Assembly: GCA_023447335.1 (NCBI GenBank)
Contig: JAEXOD010000177.1
Span: 1-46,356 of the forward strand
DNA length: 46,356 nucleotides
From: Bacteroidota bacterium
GTDB lineage: Bacteria; Bacteroidota; Ignavibacteria; Ignavibacteriales; Melioribacteraceae
Direction of reading: 5' to 3'
Shown here: piece by piece, positions 1 to 7,844 of the stretch
Layout: each line of letters starts with the position of its first letter
How positions within the stretch are numbered: position 1 is the first letter of the stretch
The notes under the pieces: model-generated
The model's input: the letters and a program-made list of their open reading frames with translations, nothing else
What the model was told of the DNA's origin: nothing
Databases searched by the model: none
Position numbers and translations under genes: made by a program

Positions 1-1392
1 TCCGGACAGCTATCAACTAGGTTGAATTCACAATCTAAAGATGAATTGGGTGAAATGGCACGTCTATTAGATGATTTTGTTAATAAATTGCAAAAATATG
101 TTTTAGGAGCATTAAATCAATTGGCAAAAGGGGATTTTTCAGCTTATATTCCCCCTCAAAGTGATAAAGATGAAATTGCACCGGTTTTAAACACAACAAC
201 TGCATCGATTAAACTTGTAGTTGAAGAAATAAAAGAATTAGTAGAAAAAGCTACTGAAGGCAAACTTGATACAAGAGGTGATATTTCGAAATTAAAAGGT
301 GGTTTTTCAGATATCGTAAACAGAATAAACAACCTATTGGATGCAATTGTACTTCCTGTAAAAGAAGGAACTCGAGTTCTTGAAATAATGGCAAGCGGAG
401 ATTTGACAGTTAGAATGAGTGGTGATTACAAAGGAGATCATCAAATTATTAAAAATAGTATTAACTCATTAGGTGAATCTTTAAACGGGGTTTTAACTGA
501 GATAACTGAAGCTGTATCAGCTACTGCAAGTGCTTCAAGTCAAATTAGTGCAAGTGCTGAACAGATGGCTGCCGGAGCTCAAGAGCAGAGTGCACAAGCT
601 AGTGAAGTTGCAAGCGCTGTTGAAGAGATGGCATCAACTATAGTAGAGACCACAAAAAATGCAAACGTTGCGGCAGAATCCGCAAAAACCGCAGGAGATA
701 TTGCAAAAGACGGCGGAAGAGTAGTGAATCAGACAGTTGAAGGAATGAATAGGATAGCTGAAGTAGTTGAATCAGCAGCCGATACTGTGCAGCAATTAGG
801 AAAAAATAGTGATCAAATCGGAGAAATTGTTCAAGTAATTAATGATATTGCAGATCAAACTAATTTACTTGCTTTGAATGCTGCTATTGAAGCTGCAAGA
901 GCAGGTGAACAAGGTAGAGGATTTGCTGTAGTGGCGGATGAAGTCAGGAAACTTGCAGAAAGAACAACAAAAGCTACAAAAGAAATTGCAACAATGATTA
1001 AAACAATTCAAAAAGACACTTATAATGCAGTCGATAGTATTCAAAAAGGAAAAGAAGAAGTTGATTCGGGTAAAGAATTAGCCAATAAAGCAGGATCTTC
1101 GATGAATGAGATTGTAAACGCTGCCAATAAAGTTCTTGATGTTGTTAATTCTGTTGCATCTGCAAGCGAGCAACAAGCAAGTGCTGCAGAAGAAATTAGT
1201 AAAAACATAGAAGCTATTAGTAACGTTACCCACGAATCAGCAACCGGAGTTCAACAGATTGCTCGTGCTAGTGAAGATTTAAATAGACTTACCGAAAATC
1301 TTCAAGCTTTGATACAAAAGTTTAAAATTCATGGTAGTGGTAATTTTTCAAGTAATAAGAAATTGATGCATAAAAAATTACTTGGTAATTAG
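1..1392 (+). CDS. Methyl-accepting chemotaxis protein, 5'-truncated by window edge
   Basis: This is the cytoplasmic part of a chemoreceptor that would control a CheA kinase through CheW. The frame is open from base 1, so the TTG at 22 is not a believable start; the gene begins outside the window and its sensor and membrane parts are not visible. The N-terminal third looks like a stack of HAMP-type segments, each ending in an acidic/hydrophobic helix (for example DELGEMARLL, DEIAPVLN). It is followed by a long alanine/serine-rich coiled coil. The highly conserved hairpin tip is present (DQTNLLALNAAIEAARAGEQ, then GRGFAVVADEVRKLAERT). The C-terminus is basic (KKLLGN) and lacks the NWETF-type pentapeptide that tethers CheR/CheB in some receptors. 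cheW follows 51 bases downstream, consistent with a shared transcript. The family call is secure; the ligand cannot be inferred. Confidence 0.95.
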   Translation, partial: SGQLSTRLNSQSKDELGEMARLLDDFVNKLQKYVLGALNQLAKGDFSAYIPPQSDKDEIAPVLNTTTASIKLVVEEIKELVEKATEGKLDTRGDISKLKGGFSDIVNRINNLLDAIVLPVKEGTRVLEIMASGDLTVRMSGDYKGDHQIIKNSINSLGESLNGVLTEITEAVSATASASSQISASAEQMAAGAQEQSAQASEVASAVEEMASTIVETTKNANVAAESAKTAGDIAKDGGRVVNQTVEGMNRIAEVVESAADTVQQLGKNSDQIGEIVQVINDIADQTNLLALNAAIEAARAGEQGRGFAVVADEVRKLAERTTKATKEIATMIKTIQKDTYNAVDSIQKGKEEVDSGKELANKAGSSMNEIVNAANKVLDVVNSVASASEQQASAAEEISKNIEAISNVTHESATGVQQIARASEDLNRLTENLQALIQKFKIHGSGNFSSNKKLMHKKLLGN

Positions 1393-1443
1393 TTAACAAA
1401 ATATTATATTTAAAATAAATATTAATCAAATGAAGAGATTAAC

Positions 1444-1926
1444 ATGAGAGAACAAGAAGAAAAAAAAGGGGACTTAAGCGAACTTTTACAGCTTGTAAGC
1501 TTTAAAATAGGCGAAGAAGAGTTTGGTATTGATATTCTGAAAGTTCAAGAAATTAATAGGATGATGCAAATTACAAAAGTACCAAATTCACCTGAATTTA
1601 TTGACGGAGTCGTTAATCTTCGCGGTAGGATTATTCCGGTAATTGATTTGCGTACACGTTTAAATATGGCTAGAATAGAACATGATAATCGAACCCGTAT
1701 TATTGTGGTTGATTTAAGCGGAGTTACAGTCGGCTTTATAGTAGATGAAGTTAGTGAGGTATTAAGAATCCCAAAAAGTATAACTGAACCGCCTCCGGCA
1801 ATGGTTGCTGGCATTGATTCTGATTACATTACTGCTGTCGGCAAACTTGAAGATAGACTTCTAATTTTATTAGATTTGGAAAAGATTTTTTCTATGGACG
1901 AATCGAATAGATTAAAATCCATTTAA
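1444..1926 (+). CDS. cheW: CheW-type chemotaxis coupling protein
   Basis: A 160-residue cytoplasmic scaffold that links chemoreceptors to the CheA kinase. The length is typical of single-domain CheW. Family features are visible: the opening strand LVSFKIGEEEFGIDILKVQEI, the P-[NS]-x-P-E-F-I-x-G-V-V-N-L-R-G segment, IIPVIDLRTRL, and the late GKLEDRLLILLDLEKI. An AAGAGA-type ribosome-binding site precedes the ATG. It follows the chemoreceptor gene on the same strand and is followed by a strong terminator, so the two form the end of a chemotaxis transcription unit. No cheA or cheY is visible in the window, so the rest of the pathway must lie elsewhere. Confidence 0.95.
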   Translation: MREQEEKKGDLSELLQLVSFKIGEEEFGIDILKVQEINRMMQITKVPNSPEFIDGVVNLRGRIIPVIDLRTRLNMARIEHDNRTRIIVVDLSGVTVGFIVDEVSEVLRIPKSITEPPPAMVAGIDSDYITAVGKLEDRLLILLDLEKIFSMDESNRLKSI

Positions 1927-1950
1927 GTTTATTTAGTTTAAGATAAAATA

Positions 1951-1978
1951 AAAAACCCCTTACATAAGGGGTTTTTTT
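1951..1978. terminator. Bidirectional intrinsic terminator between cheW and ugd
   Basis: A hairpin with arms AAAAACCCCTT and AAGGGGTTTTT around an ACAT loop. It has T-runs on both strands and lies between two convergent genes, so it can end transcription from either side. Confidence 0.9.
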
Positions 1979-2000
1979 ATTTGAAAAATTTAGTCTAATT

Positions 2001-3329
2001 TTAGTTTATTATTGCTTTTCGACCTATAGAATAATATGTATATTCTAAGTCATTCATCTTTTCGGTTTCAAAAATATTTCTTCCGTCAAAAATTAATTTA
2101 TGCTTTAGCAATGATGAAATTTTGTCAAAATCGGGATTTCTAAATTCATTCCATTCTGTTAATATTAATAAAGCGTCGGCATTTTCCAGTGTGTCATACT
2201 GGTCTTCTTTATATTCCACTCTGTCTTGTAAATAAAATCTTGCATTCTCGGTTGCTGCCGGATCATATGCCGATACTTTTGCTCCCAATGCAAGAAGTTC
2301 ATTAATAATAACAACGGCAGGTGCTTCTCTCATATCATCTGTATTTGGTTTAAATGCTAAACCCCATACAGCAAATTTTTTATTTGCAATGTTATTATCA
2401 AAATGCGCTAAAATTTTTGTAACTAATACTTTTTTCTGCTCTTTATTAACTTGATCAACTAATTTCAATATTTTCATCGGAGAATGATTTTCTTCGCTTG
2501 TTTTAATTAATGCGTTAACATCTTTTGGAAAACAAGAGCCGCCGTATCCGATACCCGGGAATAAAAATCTTTTTCCGATTCTGTTATCTGTTCCCATTCC
2601 TTTTCTAACTAAGTCAACATTTGCACCTACTTTTTCACAAAAATTTGCTAATTCATTCATATACGTAATTCGCATAGCCAGATAAGAATTTGCAGCGTAT
2701 TTTGTAACTTCTGAGCTTTCCGGGTTCATTTCAATTATTGGGTTTCCTTGTCTAACAAACGGCTCATAAATTGATTTCATAATCGATAGAGCTTGCTTAC
2801 TGGTTGCACCAACAACAATTCTGTCAGGTTTCATAAAATCATCAACTGCAAAGCCTTCACGTAAAAATTCCGGATTTGATACAACTTCATAATTTTTTAC
2901 ATTATGCTTTGCAATAATGTCTGTAACTGCATTACAAGTACCTACGGGTACAGTACTTTTGTTTACAATTATTTTAAAATCTTTATCTCCGTTTTCATAT
3001 AATATTCTACCTATTTCTTCAGCCATCCCAAAAACATATTTTAAATCTGCAGATCCGTCTTCATCTTGAGGAGTAGGTAAGCATAAAAATATTACATCTG
3101 TTGTTTTTACAGCAGTTTCTAAATCATCAGTAAATGTCAATCTTTTTTTTGCAATATTGCGATAGAATAAAATATCCAATCCGGGTTCATAAATCGGAAT
3201 TTCGGCATCACGTAATTTCTTAAGTTTAGCAGGGTTATTATCAACACAAATAACTTCATTTCCCATTTCGGCAAAGCATGTTCCGGAAACTAATCCTACA
3301 TAACCTGTACCAATAATTGATAATTTCAT
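2001..3329 (-). CDS. ugd: UDP-glucose 6-dehydrogenase (UDP-sugar dehydrogenase)
   Basis: Oxidises UDP-glucose (or a related UDP-hexose) with two NAD+ to the uronic acid, giving acidic sugars for surface polysaccharide. The 442-residue length is normal. The Rossmann motif GTGYVG is at residues 7-12, the STVPVGT segment is at about 125-131, and the catalytic cysteine C266 sits in GYGGSCFPKD. WGLAFKPNTDDMREAP marks the C-terminal UDP-binding domain. It abuts the rfbC stop codon, and its GGAG ribosome-binding site lies inside the rfbC end, so galE-rfbC-ugd form one minus-strand operon. Specificity for UDP-Glc over UDP-GlcNAc or UDP-ManNAc is not proven by motifs; UDP-Glc is the best match. Confidence 0.95.
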   Translation of the reverse strand: MKLSIIGTGYVGLVSGTCFAEMGNEVICVDNNPAKLKKLRDAEIPIYEPGLDILFYRNIAKKRLTFTDDLETAVKTTDVIFLCLPTPQDEDGSADLKYVFGMAEEIGRILYENGDKDFKIIVNKSTVPVGTCNAVTDIIAKHNVKNYEVVSNPEFLREGFAVDDFMKPDRIVVGATSKQALSIMKSIYEPFVRQGNPIIEMNPESSEVTKYAANSYLAMRITYMNELANFCEKVGANVDLVRKGMGTDNRIGKRFLFPGIGYGGSCFPKDVNALIKTSEENHSPMKILKLVDQVNKEQKKVLVTKILAHFDNNIANKKFAVWGLAFKPNTDDMREAPAVVIINELLALGAKVSAYDPAATENARFYLQDRVEYKEDQYDTLENADALLILTEWNEFRNPDFDKISSLLKHKLIFDGRNIFETEKMNDLEYTYYSIGRKAIIN

Positions 3330-3893
3330 TTATACTCCTACATTGTTATATATAAAATCTTGATTAATATTTTTTAATACGGTTGAATTTTTATCTTTCT
3401 CAGAAACAATAGGTTCTTTTGTAATCCAATTAATATTTATGTCTACATCATTATAAATAATACTTCGCTCAGATTCTTTGTTATAAAAATTTGAGCATTT
3501 ATAATGAAAAATTGCAAATTCGCTTAGTACTTCAAAACCATGTGCAAATCCTTTGGGAATTAATAATTGCAAATTGTTTTCATCTGAAAGCTCAACAGTA
3601 ATATATTTACCGAAGGTTGGCGAACCAAAGCGAATATCAACCGCAATATCCATTACTTTACCAAAAATTACTTGACAAAGTTTATCTTGCGCAAAACTAC
3701 CAATCTGATAATGAAGTCCTCTGATAGTTCCTTTCTGTGATTTAGAAATATTATCTTGTAAGAATTCAATATCAATTCCGTTTGATAGAAATCTGTTCTT
3801 ATTAAATGATTCGAAAAAATACCCACGTTCATCTTTATAAACGTTAGGTTTAATAATTTTTACATCTTTAATACTTGTTTCAATAATTTCCAT
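3330..3893 (-). CDS. rfbC: dTDP-4-dehydrorhamnose 3,5-epimerase
   Basis: Epimerises dTDP-4-keto-6-deoxyglucose at C3 and C5 in the dTDP-L-rhamnose pathway. The 187-residue cupin shows the family signatures: DERGYFFE near the N-terminus, RGLHYQ with the catalytic histidine, GKVMDIAVDIR, IPKGFAHGF, and YKCSNFYNKESER with the conserved aromatic/Tyr region. It sits between galE and ugd, five bases after the galE end. The partner genes rfbA, rfbB and rfbD are not in the window, so either they lie elsewhere or this enzyme acts on another dTDP-4-keto sugar. Confidence 0.93.
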   Translation of the reverse strand: MEIIETSIKDVKIIKPNVYKDERGYFFESFNKNRFLSNGIDIEFLQDNISKSQKGTIRGLHYQIGSFAQDKLCQVIFGKVMDIAVDIRFGSPTFGKYITVELSDENNLQLLIPKGFAHGFEVLSEFAIFHYKCSNFYNKESERSIIYNDVDININWITKEPIVSEKDKNSTVLKNINQDFIYNNVGV

Positions 3894-3898
3894 ATTCT

Positions 3899-4873
3899 CT
3901 AATATTTTTGATTTTTATGCCAATTAAAAGCCGAACTTATTATATCATCAAGGTTATATTTTGGTGACCAACCTAAAACTTCTCTTGCTTTTTTGTTATC
4001 TGCTACTAAGATGTCAGGATCTCCGGGTCGTCTTTGTACTATCTTGTAAGGAATGTAAATTCCTGTTTTTTTTTTTTCTGTATCTATTATTTATTTTACA
4101 GAATTCCCTTTACCCGTTCCTAAATTAAATACATCTGAATTATTTCCTTTTTCCAAATAATCCAAAGCACGAACGTGAGCATCTGCCAAGTCATATATAT
4201 GTATATAGTCTCTAATACAAGTCCCGTCGGGTGTTTTATAATCATCACCAAAAATACTAACTGAATCACGTTTTTTAAGAGCCGTGAAAAGCACAATCGG
4301 GATTAAATGAGGTTCAGGTAGATGACTTTCGCCAATCTCTCCGTTAAAATCAGCTCCTGCTGCATTAAAATACCTTAAAGCAACAAATTTTAATCCGTAA
4401 GCCGTATCAAAATCAGCGAGTATCTTTTCAATAAATAGTTTTGTATAAGCATATGGATTTATCGGTTTTGTAGTTTCGTTTTCATTAATCGGAACTATTA
4501 AAGGATTTCCGTATAAACTACAAGTAGAAGAAAATACGAATCGTTTAACACCTGCTCTGTTAGCTGCCTTAATTAAATTAAAACTTCCGATAACATTGTT
4601 TTCATAATATAATTCGGGGTTTTCCACAGATTCACCAACATATGCATAAGCTGCAAAGTGAACAATCGATTCGATACGATAGTTATTGAATATTTGTTCA
4701 GTAGCAGAATAATCCTTCAAATCTACATTAATAAAATCAACACCCTTCGGAATAGATTCTAAATGACCTCTAGATAAATTATCTGCAATAACTATTTTTT
4801 TACCAAGACTTTGCAACATCCTAACAAAATGACTTCCAATATAACCCGCACCGCCAGTAACTAGAATACTCAT
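3899..4873 (-). pseudogene. galE: UDP-glucose 4-epimerase with in-frame nonsense codon
   Basis: Interconverts UDP-glucose and UDP-galactose in intact relatives. The start at 4873 (MSILVTGG) is chosen because it begins at the Rossmann strand and has a GGAAG ribosome-binding site; the frame is open further upstream without homology. Motifs are the NAD site TGGAGYIG at residues 6-13, SSTCSLYG at 115-122, and YAYTK (YxxxK) at 141-145. Codon 261 is TAA (4093-4091), where relatives typically have Glu in an NSVKE context. The same frame then continues for 63 codons with clear GalE C-terminal sequence (YKIVQRRPGDPDILVADNKK, then VLGWSPKYNLDDII) to a TAG at 3899. No frameshift is needed. A 12-A run lies just after the stop. 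This is either a recent nonsense mutation or a base-call error; the 260-residue product would lack the substrate-binding C-terminus. Confidence 0.85.
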
Positions 4874-4907
4874 TAAAATTCTTCCTTTTATATTTTCAAT
4901 TTTATTT

Positions 4908-4939
4908 ATAAATTTGCTTAAATAATTAAACAAATTTAT
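4908..4939. promoter_or_regulatory. Inverted repeat with two outward -7-like boxes, galE / small-gene divergent region
   Basis: The arms ATAAATTTG (4908-4916) and CAAATTTAT (4931-4939) are perfect inverted repeats, extended inwards by TTAA/TTAA after one mismatch. Each arm contains TAAATTTG, a match to the Bacteroidota -7 box TAnnTTTG, on opposite strands. The right arm overlaps the ATG of the small gene at 4938. It could be overlapping promoters for galE (minus) and the small gene (plus), or an operator. The upstream -33 boxes are weak. Confidence 0.4.
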
Positions 4940-5108
4940 GAATGTTCCTAATTGTAATAAATGCAAATTCTATTATATCACTTGGGATACAAATTATCCT
5001 TACGGATGTAAAGCATTAAAATTTAAGTCTAAACGTTTACCTTCTTTTGAAGTTAAAAAATTTTCCGGTTTTAATTGTTTGGAATATGAACCGAAAGAAA
5101 ATAAATAA
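4938..5108 (+). CDS. Small conserved-looking cysteine protein, possible zinc ribbon
   Basis: A 56-codon gene, ATG to TAA. The translated protein has cysteines at 6, 9, 24 and 47: a CxxC knuckle (PNCNKCKFYYITWD), then YPYGCKALKFKSK, then FNCLEYEPK. This spacing and the aromatic, lysine-rich composition resemble small proteins of about 50-60 residues in other bacteria that are often annotated without firm evidence (sometimes as uracil-DNA glycosylase-like). The four cysteines suggest metal binding. It is transcribed away from galE, with a TAAATTTG box upstream and a hairpin terminator downstream at 5197. There is no strong ribosome-binding site, as with many genes here. Function is unknown. Confidence 0.75.
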   Translation: MNVPNCNKCKFYYITWDTNYPYGCKALKFKSKRLPSFEVKKFSGFNCLEYEPKENK

Positions 5109-5196
5109 TTTAAATAGTAAGATAAAAATATCCTCTCATTATTCAAAGTAGAAAATCAGTAAATATTGATATAAAAATTCCTTTGCTTTAAAATTA

Positions 5197-5222
5197 AAAA
5201 CGCAACTAATAAGTTGCGTTTT
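5197..5222. terminator. Bidirectional hairpin terminator between small gene and tRNA-Arg
   Basis: The arms AAAACGCAAC and GTTGCGTTTT surround a TAATAA loop. T-runs follow on both strands. It can end transcription of the small plus-strand gene and of the minus-strand tRNA-Arg gene. Confidence 0.75.
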
Positions 5223-5226
5223 ATTG

Positions 5227-5300
5227 TACACCCGCAGGGATTCGAACCCCGAACCTTCTGATCCGTAGTCAGATGCTCTATCCAATTAAGCTACGGGTGC
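5227..5300 (-). tRNA. tRNA-Arg (anticodon ACG)
   Basis: On the minus strand the acceptor arms GCACCCG and CGGGTGT pair (G1-U72 wobble). The anticodon stem-loop CTGACTACGGATCAG carries ACG, and the T arm contains GGTTCGAATCC. The CCA end is not encoded. The anticodon reads CGN arginine codons after A34-to-inosine editing by TadA. It has its own promoter and a terminator. Confidence 0.95.
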
Positions 5301-5314
5301 AAAAATTAAGATTA

Positions 5315-5346
5315 CAAATTTAGCAAAAAAAAAATATATTTTCAAG
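5315..5346 (-). promoter_or_regulatory. Bacteroidota-type promoter of tRNA-Arg
   Basis: On the minus strand a CTTG box, 20 bases, then TAAATTTG, a match to the -7 consensus TAnnTTTG. The box ends 14 bases before the mature tRNA, the same geometry as at tRNA-Phe. Confidence 0.6.
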
Positions 5347-5353
5347 TAATATT

Positions 5354-6280
5354 TTATATTTCTTTTTTTAATAATGATACAATTTTTTTAGAAAAAATAG
5401 TTGCCCCTTCATTGTTGAGATGTAGAGGATCTTTGAATAAAGATGGTCTATTTATAAAAGTTGAATCTGAAAGAAATGACATAAAACCAATGCCATTGCT
5501 TATAGTTTTCTTTTTTGCATATTCAATCGAAGTATCAGTTTGTGGGAAAGTATAAAAATAGGGAGAGACAACTATAAATAATTTGATATTATTATTTTTA
5601 CAAGTTTTAATAAATTTGTCTAAGTATTTTATTTTGATATTATCTTTGTAAGAATTTTTAATATACGGATAGTTTTGAATCTTTTCGTTCCATTTAATAG
5701 AATAAATTGGTTCATAACCTGAAATATTTTGATCTTTTCCCGAGTTAAATTTTTCGGTACGATAAATGGCGCTAAATATCATTGAATTAAAAGGATAAAT
5801 ATTTGAGAATAATTTTACTTTTTCAAATGGACTTCTTAATAAAACTATCTCTTTTATTTCAGGATGTTCTTTATAATATGGCAAAAGAGAAGATAATCTA
5901 TCATAACTATTTTGATTAAAGATAAATTCTTCTACGTTAATATCAAGTACAATAATTTTAGGGATGTATCTATTTAATGTGGCTTTCAGGATAGCATAAT
6001 GATATAAAATGTTGGTTGCATTTCTGCCAACATTATAGCATGATAAACCTAAAGAATCTTTAAAAATTTGAGGATTGTAATGATGAGCGGCTCGAGAAGA
6101 ACCAAAAATTAATACTTCATGATCTGTTTTTTTTATAGAGTATGTTGTTTGGTAAAGCGTTCCGTAACTTTGTTTGAAATATAAATAGCTAAGAAAATTT
6201 CCGACAAAAAAATCTAATATGCCAATAAAAACAAAGAATATAAATATTTTAACAAAAAATCTTTTATAATTATTTTGCAT
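5354..6280 (-). CDS. SGNH/GDSL-like membrane-anchored protein of acyl transfer
   Basis: A 308-residue protein with one N-terminal membrane helix (about residues 9-30) and a large extracytoplasmic domain. The SGNH-type nucleophile motif is FGSSR (GSS at 60-62), and the C-terminal catalytic pair is DPLH (D284, H287) followed by LNNEGATIFS. This pattern resembles the AlgX/AlgJ/DltD-like partners of MBOAT acyltransferases, which move acyl groups onto exported glycans. The gene starts seven bases after the MBOAT stop on the same strand, supporting a two-gene acylation operon. The acyl group is probably acetyl and the acceptor probably the polysaccharide made by the neighbouring genes; both are inferences from context. 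Confidence 0.75.
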   Translation of the reverse strand: MQNNYKRFFVKIFIFFVFIGILDFFVGNFLSYLYFKQSYGTLYQTTYSIKKTDHEVLIFGSSRAAHHYNPQIFKDSLGLSCYNVGRNATNILYHYAILKATLNRYIPKIIVLDINVEEFIFNQNSYDRLSSLLPYYKEHPEIKEIVLLRSPFEKVKLFSNIYPFNSMIFSAIYRTEKFNSGKDQNISGYEPIYSIKWNEKIQNYPYIKNSYKDNIKIKYLDKFIKTCKNNNIKLFIVVSPYFYTFPQTDTSIEYAKKKTISNGIGFMSFLSDSTFINRPSLFKDPLHLNNEGATIFSKKIVSLLKKEI

Positions 6281-6287
6281 AATTCAT

Positions 6288-7718
6288 CTAAAATTGAAAA
6301 TAAATAAATTCGCCGCCATCAAAAACCCCTAACATCAGAATTATTAGAATTATAACGGCATAAGAAAGATGTCTAATAAATAATTTATCTCTTCTAAAAT
6401 AAAAATTTGTATTTCCTGATTTTTCTATGTTAAATTCAAAAACAACTAATAAAAGAATACTAACAACCGAATATACTAATATTGATATATCGTCATAGAA
6501 TGGTTTACCGGTTGATGTAAAAATTTTTTCTATAATATTTAATGCCGTATTAATGTCCGGAGCTCTAAAGAATATAAATGCAAAAGTACTTAATAAAAAA
6601 GTAGTTACCACTTTATTGAAATTGATAAAAGAAGAAAAACGATTAATTTTAATAAAATTATAAAAGCCTTCTTTGTATGTTTTTGTTATTAAAGCAAAAA
6701 CAAGGTAAAAACCGTTTATAATACCCCAGATTACATAAGTCCAATTAGCACCATGCCATAATCCGCTAACTAAAAAAACAAAAAACAGATTAAAATATCT
6801 TTTAGATATCGAAACTCTATTTCCTCCCATTGAGATATAGAGATAATCCTTAAACCATGTTGAAAGTGAAATATGCCATCTTTTCCAAAATTCATCAATG
6901 CTTTTTGCAAAAAACGGCCTTTTAAAATTTGTCATCAAATTAAAACCAAGAATTTTGGCAACACCGATTGCTATTGAACTATAACCGGCAAAATCACAAT
7001 AAATTTGAAAAGTAAAAAATATCGAGGCAATTAATAATGTAGTGCCGTTATGGTGTTCATGATTTTGATAAACGGAATTAACATATATAGCAAGTCTATC
7101 CGCAACAACAAGTTTATAAAAAAATCCGACTAACATCAGTCTTAAACCTTCTATTACTCGTTGATATTCAAATTTATGTTCTTCAAAAAATTGATGTATT
7201 AGATTTTGCGGTCTTTCAATAGGACCGGCTACTAACTGTGGGTAAAACATTACATATAATGAATAAATCCCAAAGTGTCTTTCGGCTTTTTGATTTCCCC
7301 TATAAACTTCAATTGTATAGCTCATTGCCTGAAAAGTATGAAACGATAACCCTATAGGTAATAGAATTGACAAGTAGGGTATTAAAGAATTTGCTCCGAT
7401 ATCAGTTAGTAGGATGTTAAAATTTTGTGCGAAAAAATTATAGTACTTAAAGACTGCTAAAATTCCAATATTAGCAATTAAACTAAAAGTAAGAAATAAT
7501 TTTCGCTTTTTGCCTTTACTTTTTTCTATTAGAATGCCGGCGAAATAGTCAATTATAATAGTAAAAAAAAGTATAAGTATGTATATGGGGACAAAAACCA
7601 TATAAAAATAGCAACTTATACTCAATAAAAAAAACCAGCGATACTTGTGTTTTATTAAAAAATAGATTGAAGTTGTTATTACAAAAAACAATACAAAATG
7701 TATAGAATTAAATAACAT
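6288..7718 (-). CDS. MBOAT-family membrane O-acyltransferase (AlgI-like)
   Basis: A polytopic inner-membrane acyltransferase expected to carry acetyl groups across the membrane for glycan O-acetylation. I chose the start MLFNSIHFVLFF because AlgI-like proteins usually begin this way; an in-frame ATG nine codons upstream (7745) is also possible, and neither has a clear ribosome-binding site. Family motifs are FHTFQAMSYTIEVYRG, FYPQLVAGPIERP, FWKRWHISLSTWFKDYLYIS with H282, and the invariant histidine H322 in LWHGANWTYVIWG. The 476 residues are typical. It is transcribed divergently from the flippase gene at 7845 and directly upstream of its SGNH partner. Confidence 0.92.
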   Translation of the reverse strand: MLFNSIHFVLFFVITTSIYFLIKHKYRWFFLLSISCYFYMVFVPIYILILFFTIIIDYFAGILIEKSKGKKRKLFLTFSLIANIGILAVFKYYNFFAQNFNILLTDIGANSLIPYLSILLPIGLSFHTFQAMSYTIEVYRGNQKAERHFGIYSLYVMFYPQLVAGPIERPQNLIHQFFEEHKFEYQRVIEGLRLMLVGFFYKLVVADRLAIYVNSVYQNHEHHNGTTLLIASIFFTFQIYCDFAGYSSIAIGVAKILGFNLMTNFKRPFFAKSIDEFWKRWHISLSTWFKDYLYISMGGNRVSISKRYFNLFFVFLVSGLWHGANWTYVIWGIINGFYLVFALITKTYKEGFYNFIKINRFSSFINFNKVVTTFLLSTFAFIFFRAPDINTALNIIEKIFTSTGKPFYDDISILVYSVVSILLLVVFEFNIEKSGNTNFYFRRDKLFIRHLSYAVIILIILMLGVFDGGEFIYFQF

Positions 7719-7844
7719 CGGATACAAAGTTGTGAAAAATGACAATTATTAATATAATGATTGTTCAAATTTTTCTCAATAATAAAATTTATATTAAAAT
7801 ATTTTTCAAAATTTCTTAAATTACTAACATAAATTATTCTCATT

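Noticed and set aside
1..21. TTG at 22 as the true start of the chemoreceptor
   Set aside because: The frame is open through base 1, and the first residues already lie inside a HAMP-type helix, so the gene is cut by the window edge.
4091..4093. Programmed stop readthrough or selenocysteine-like recoding in galE
   Set aside because: The codon is TAA, no recoding structure is evident, and GalE needs only a Glu here. Mutation or base-call error is simpler.
5227..5300. tRNA-Arg as attachment site of an integrated element
   Set aside because: No integrase gene and no second copy of the tRNA 3' end were seen in the window.
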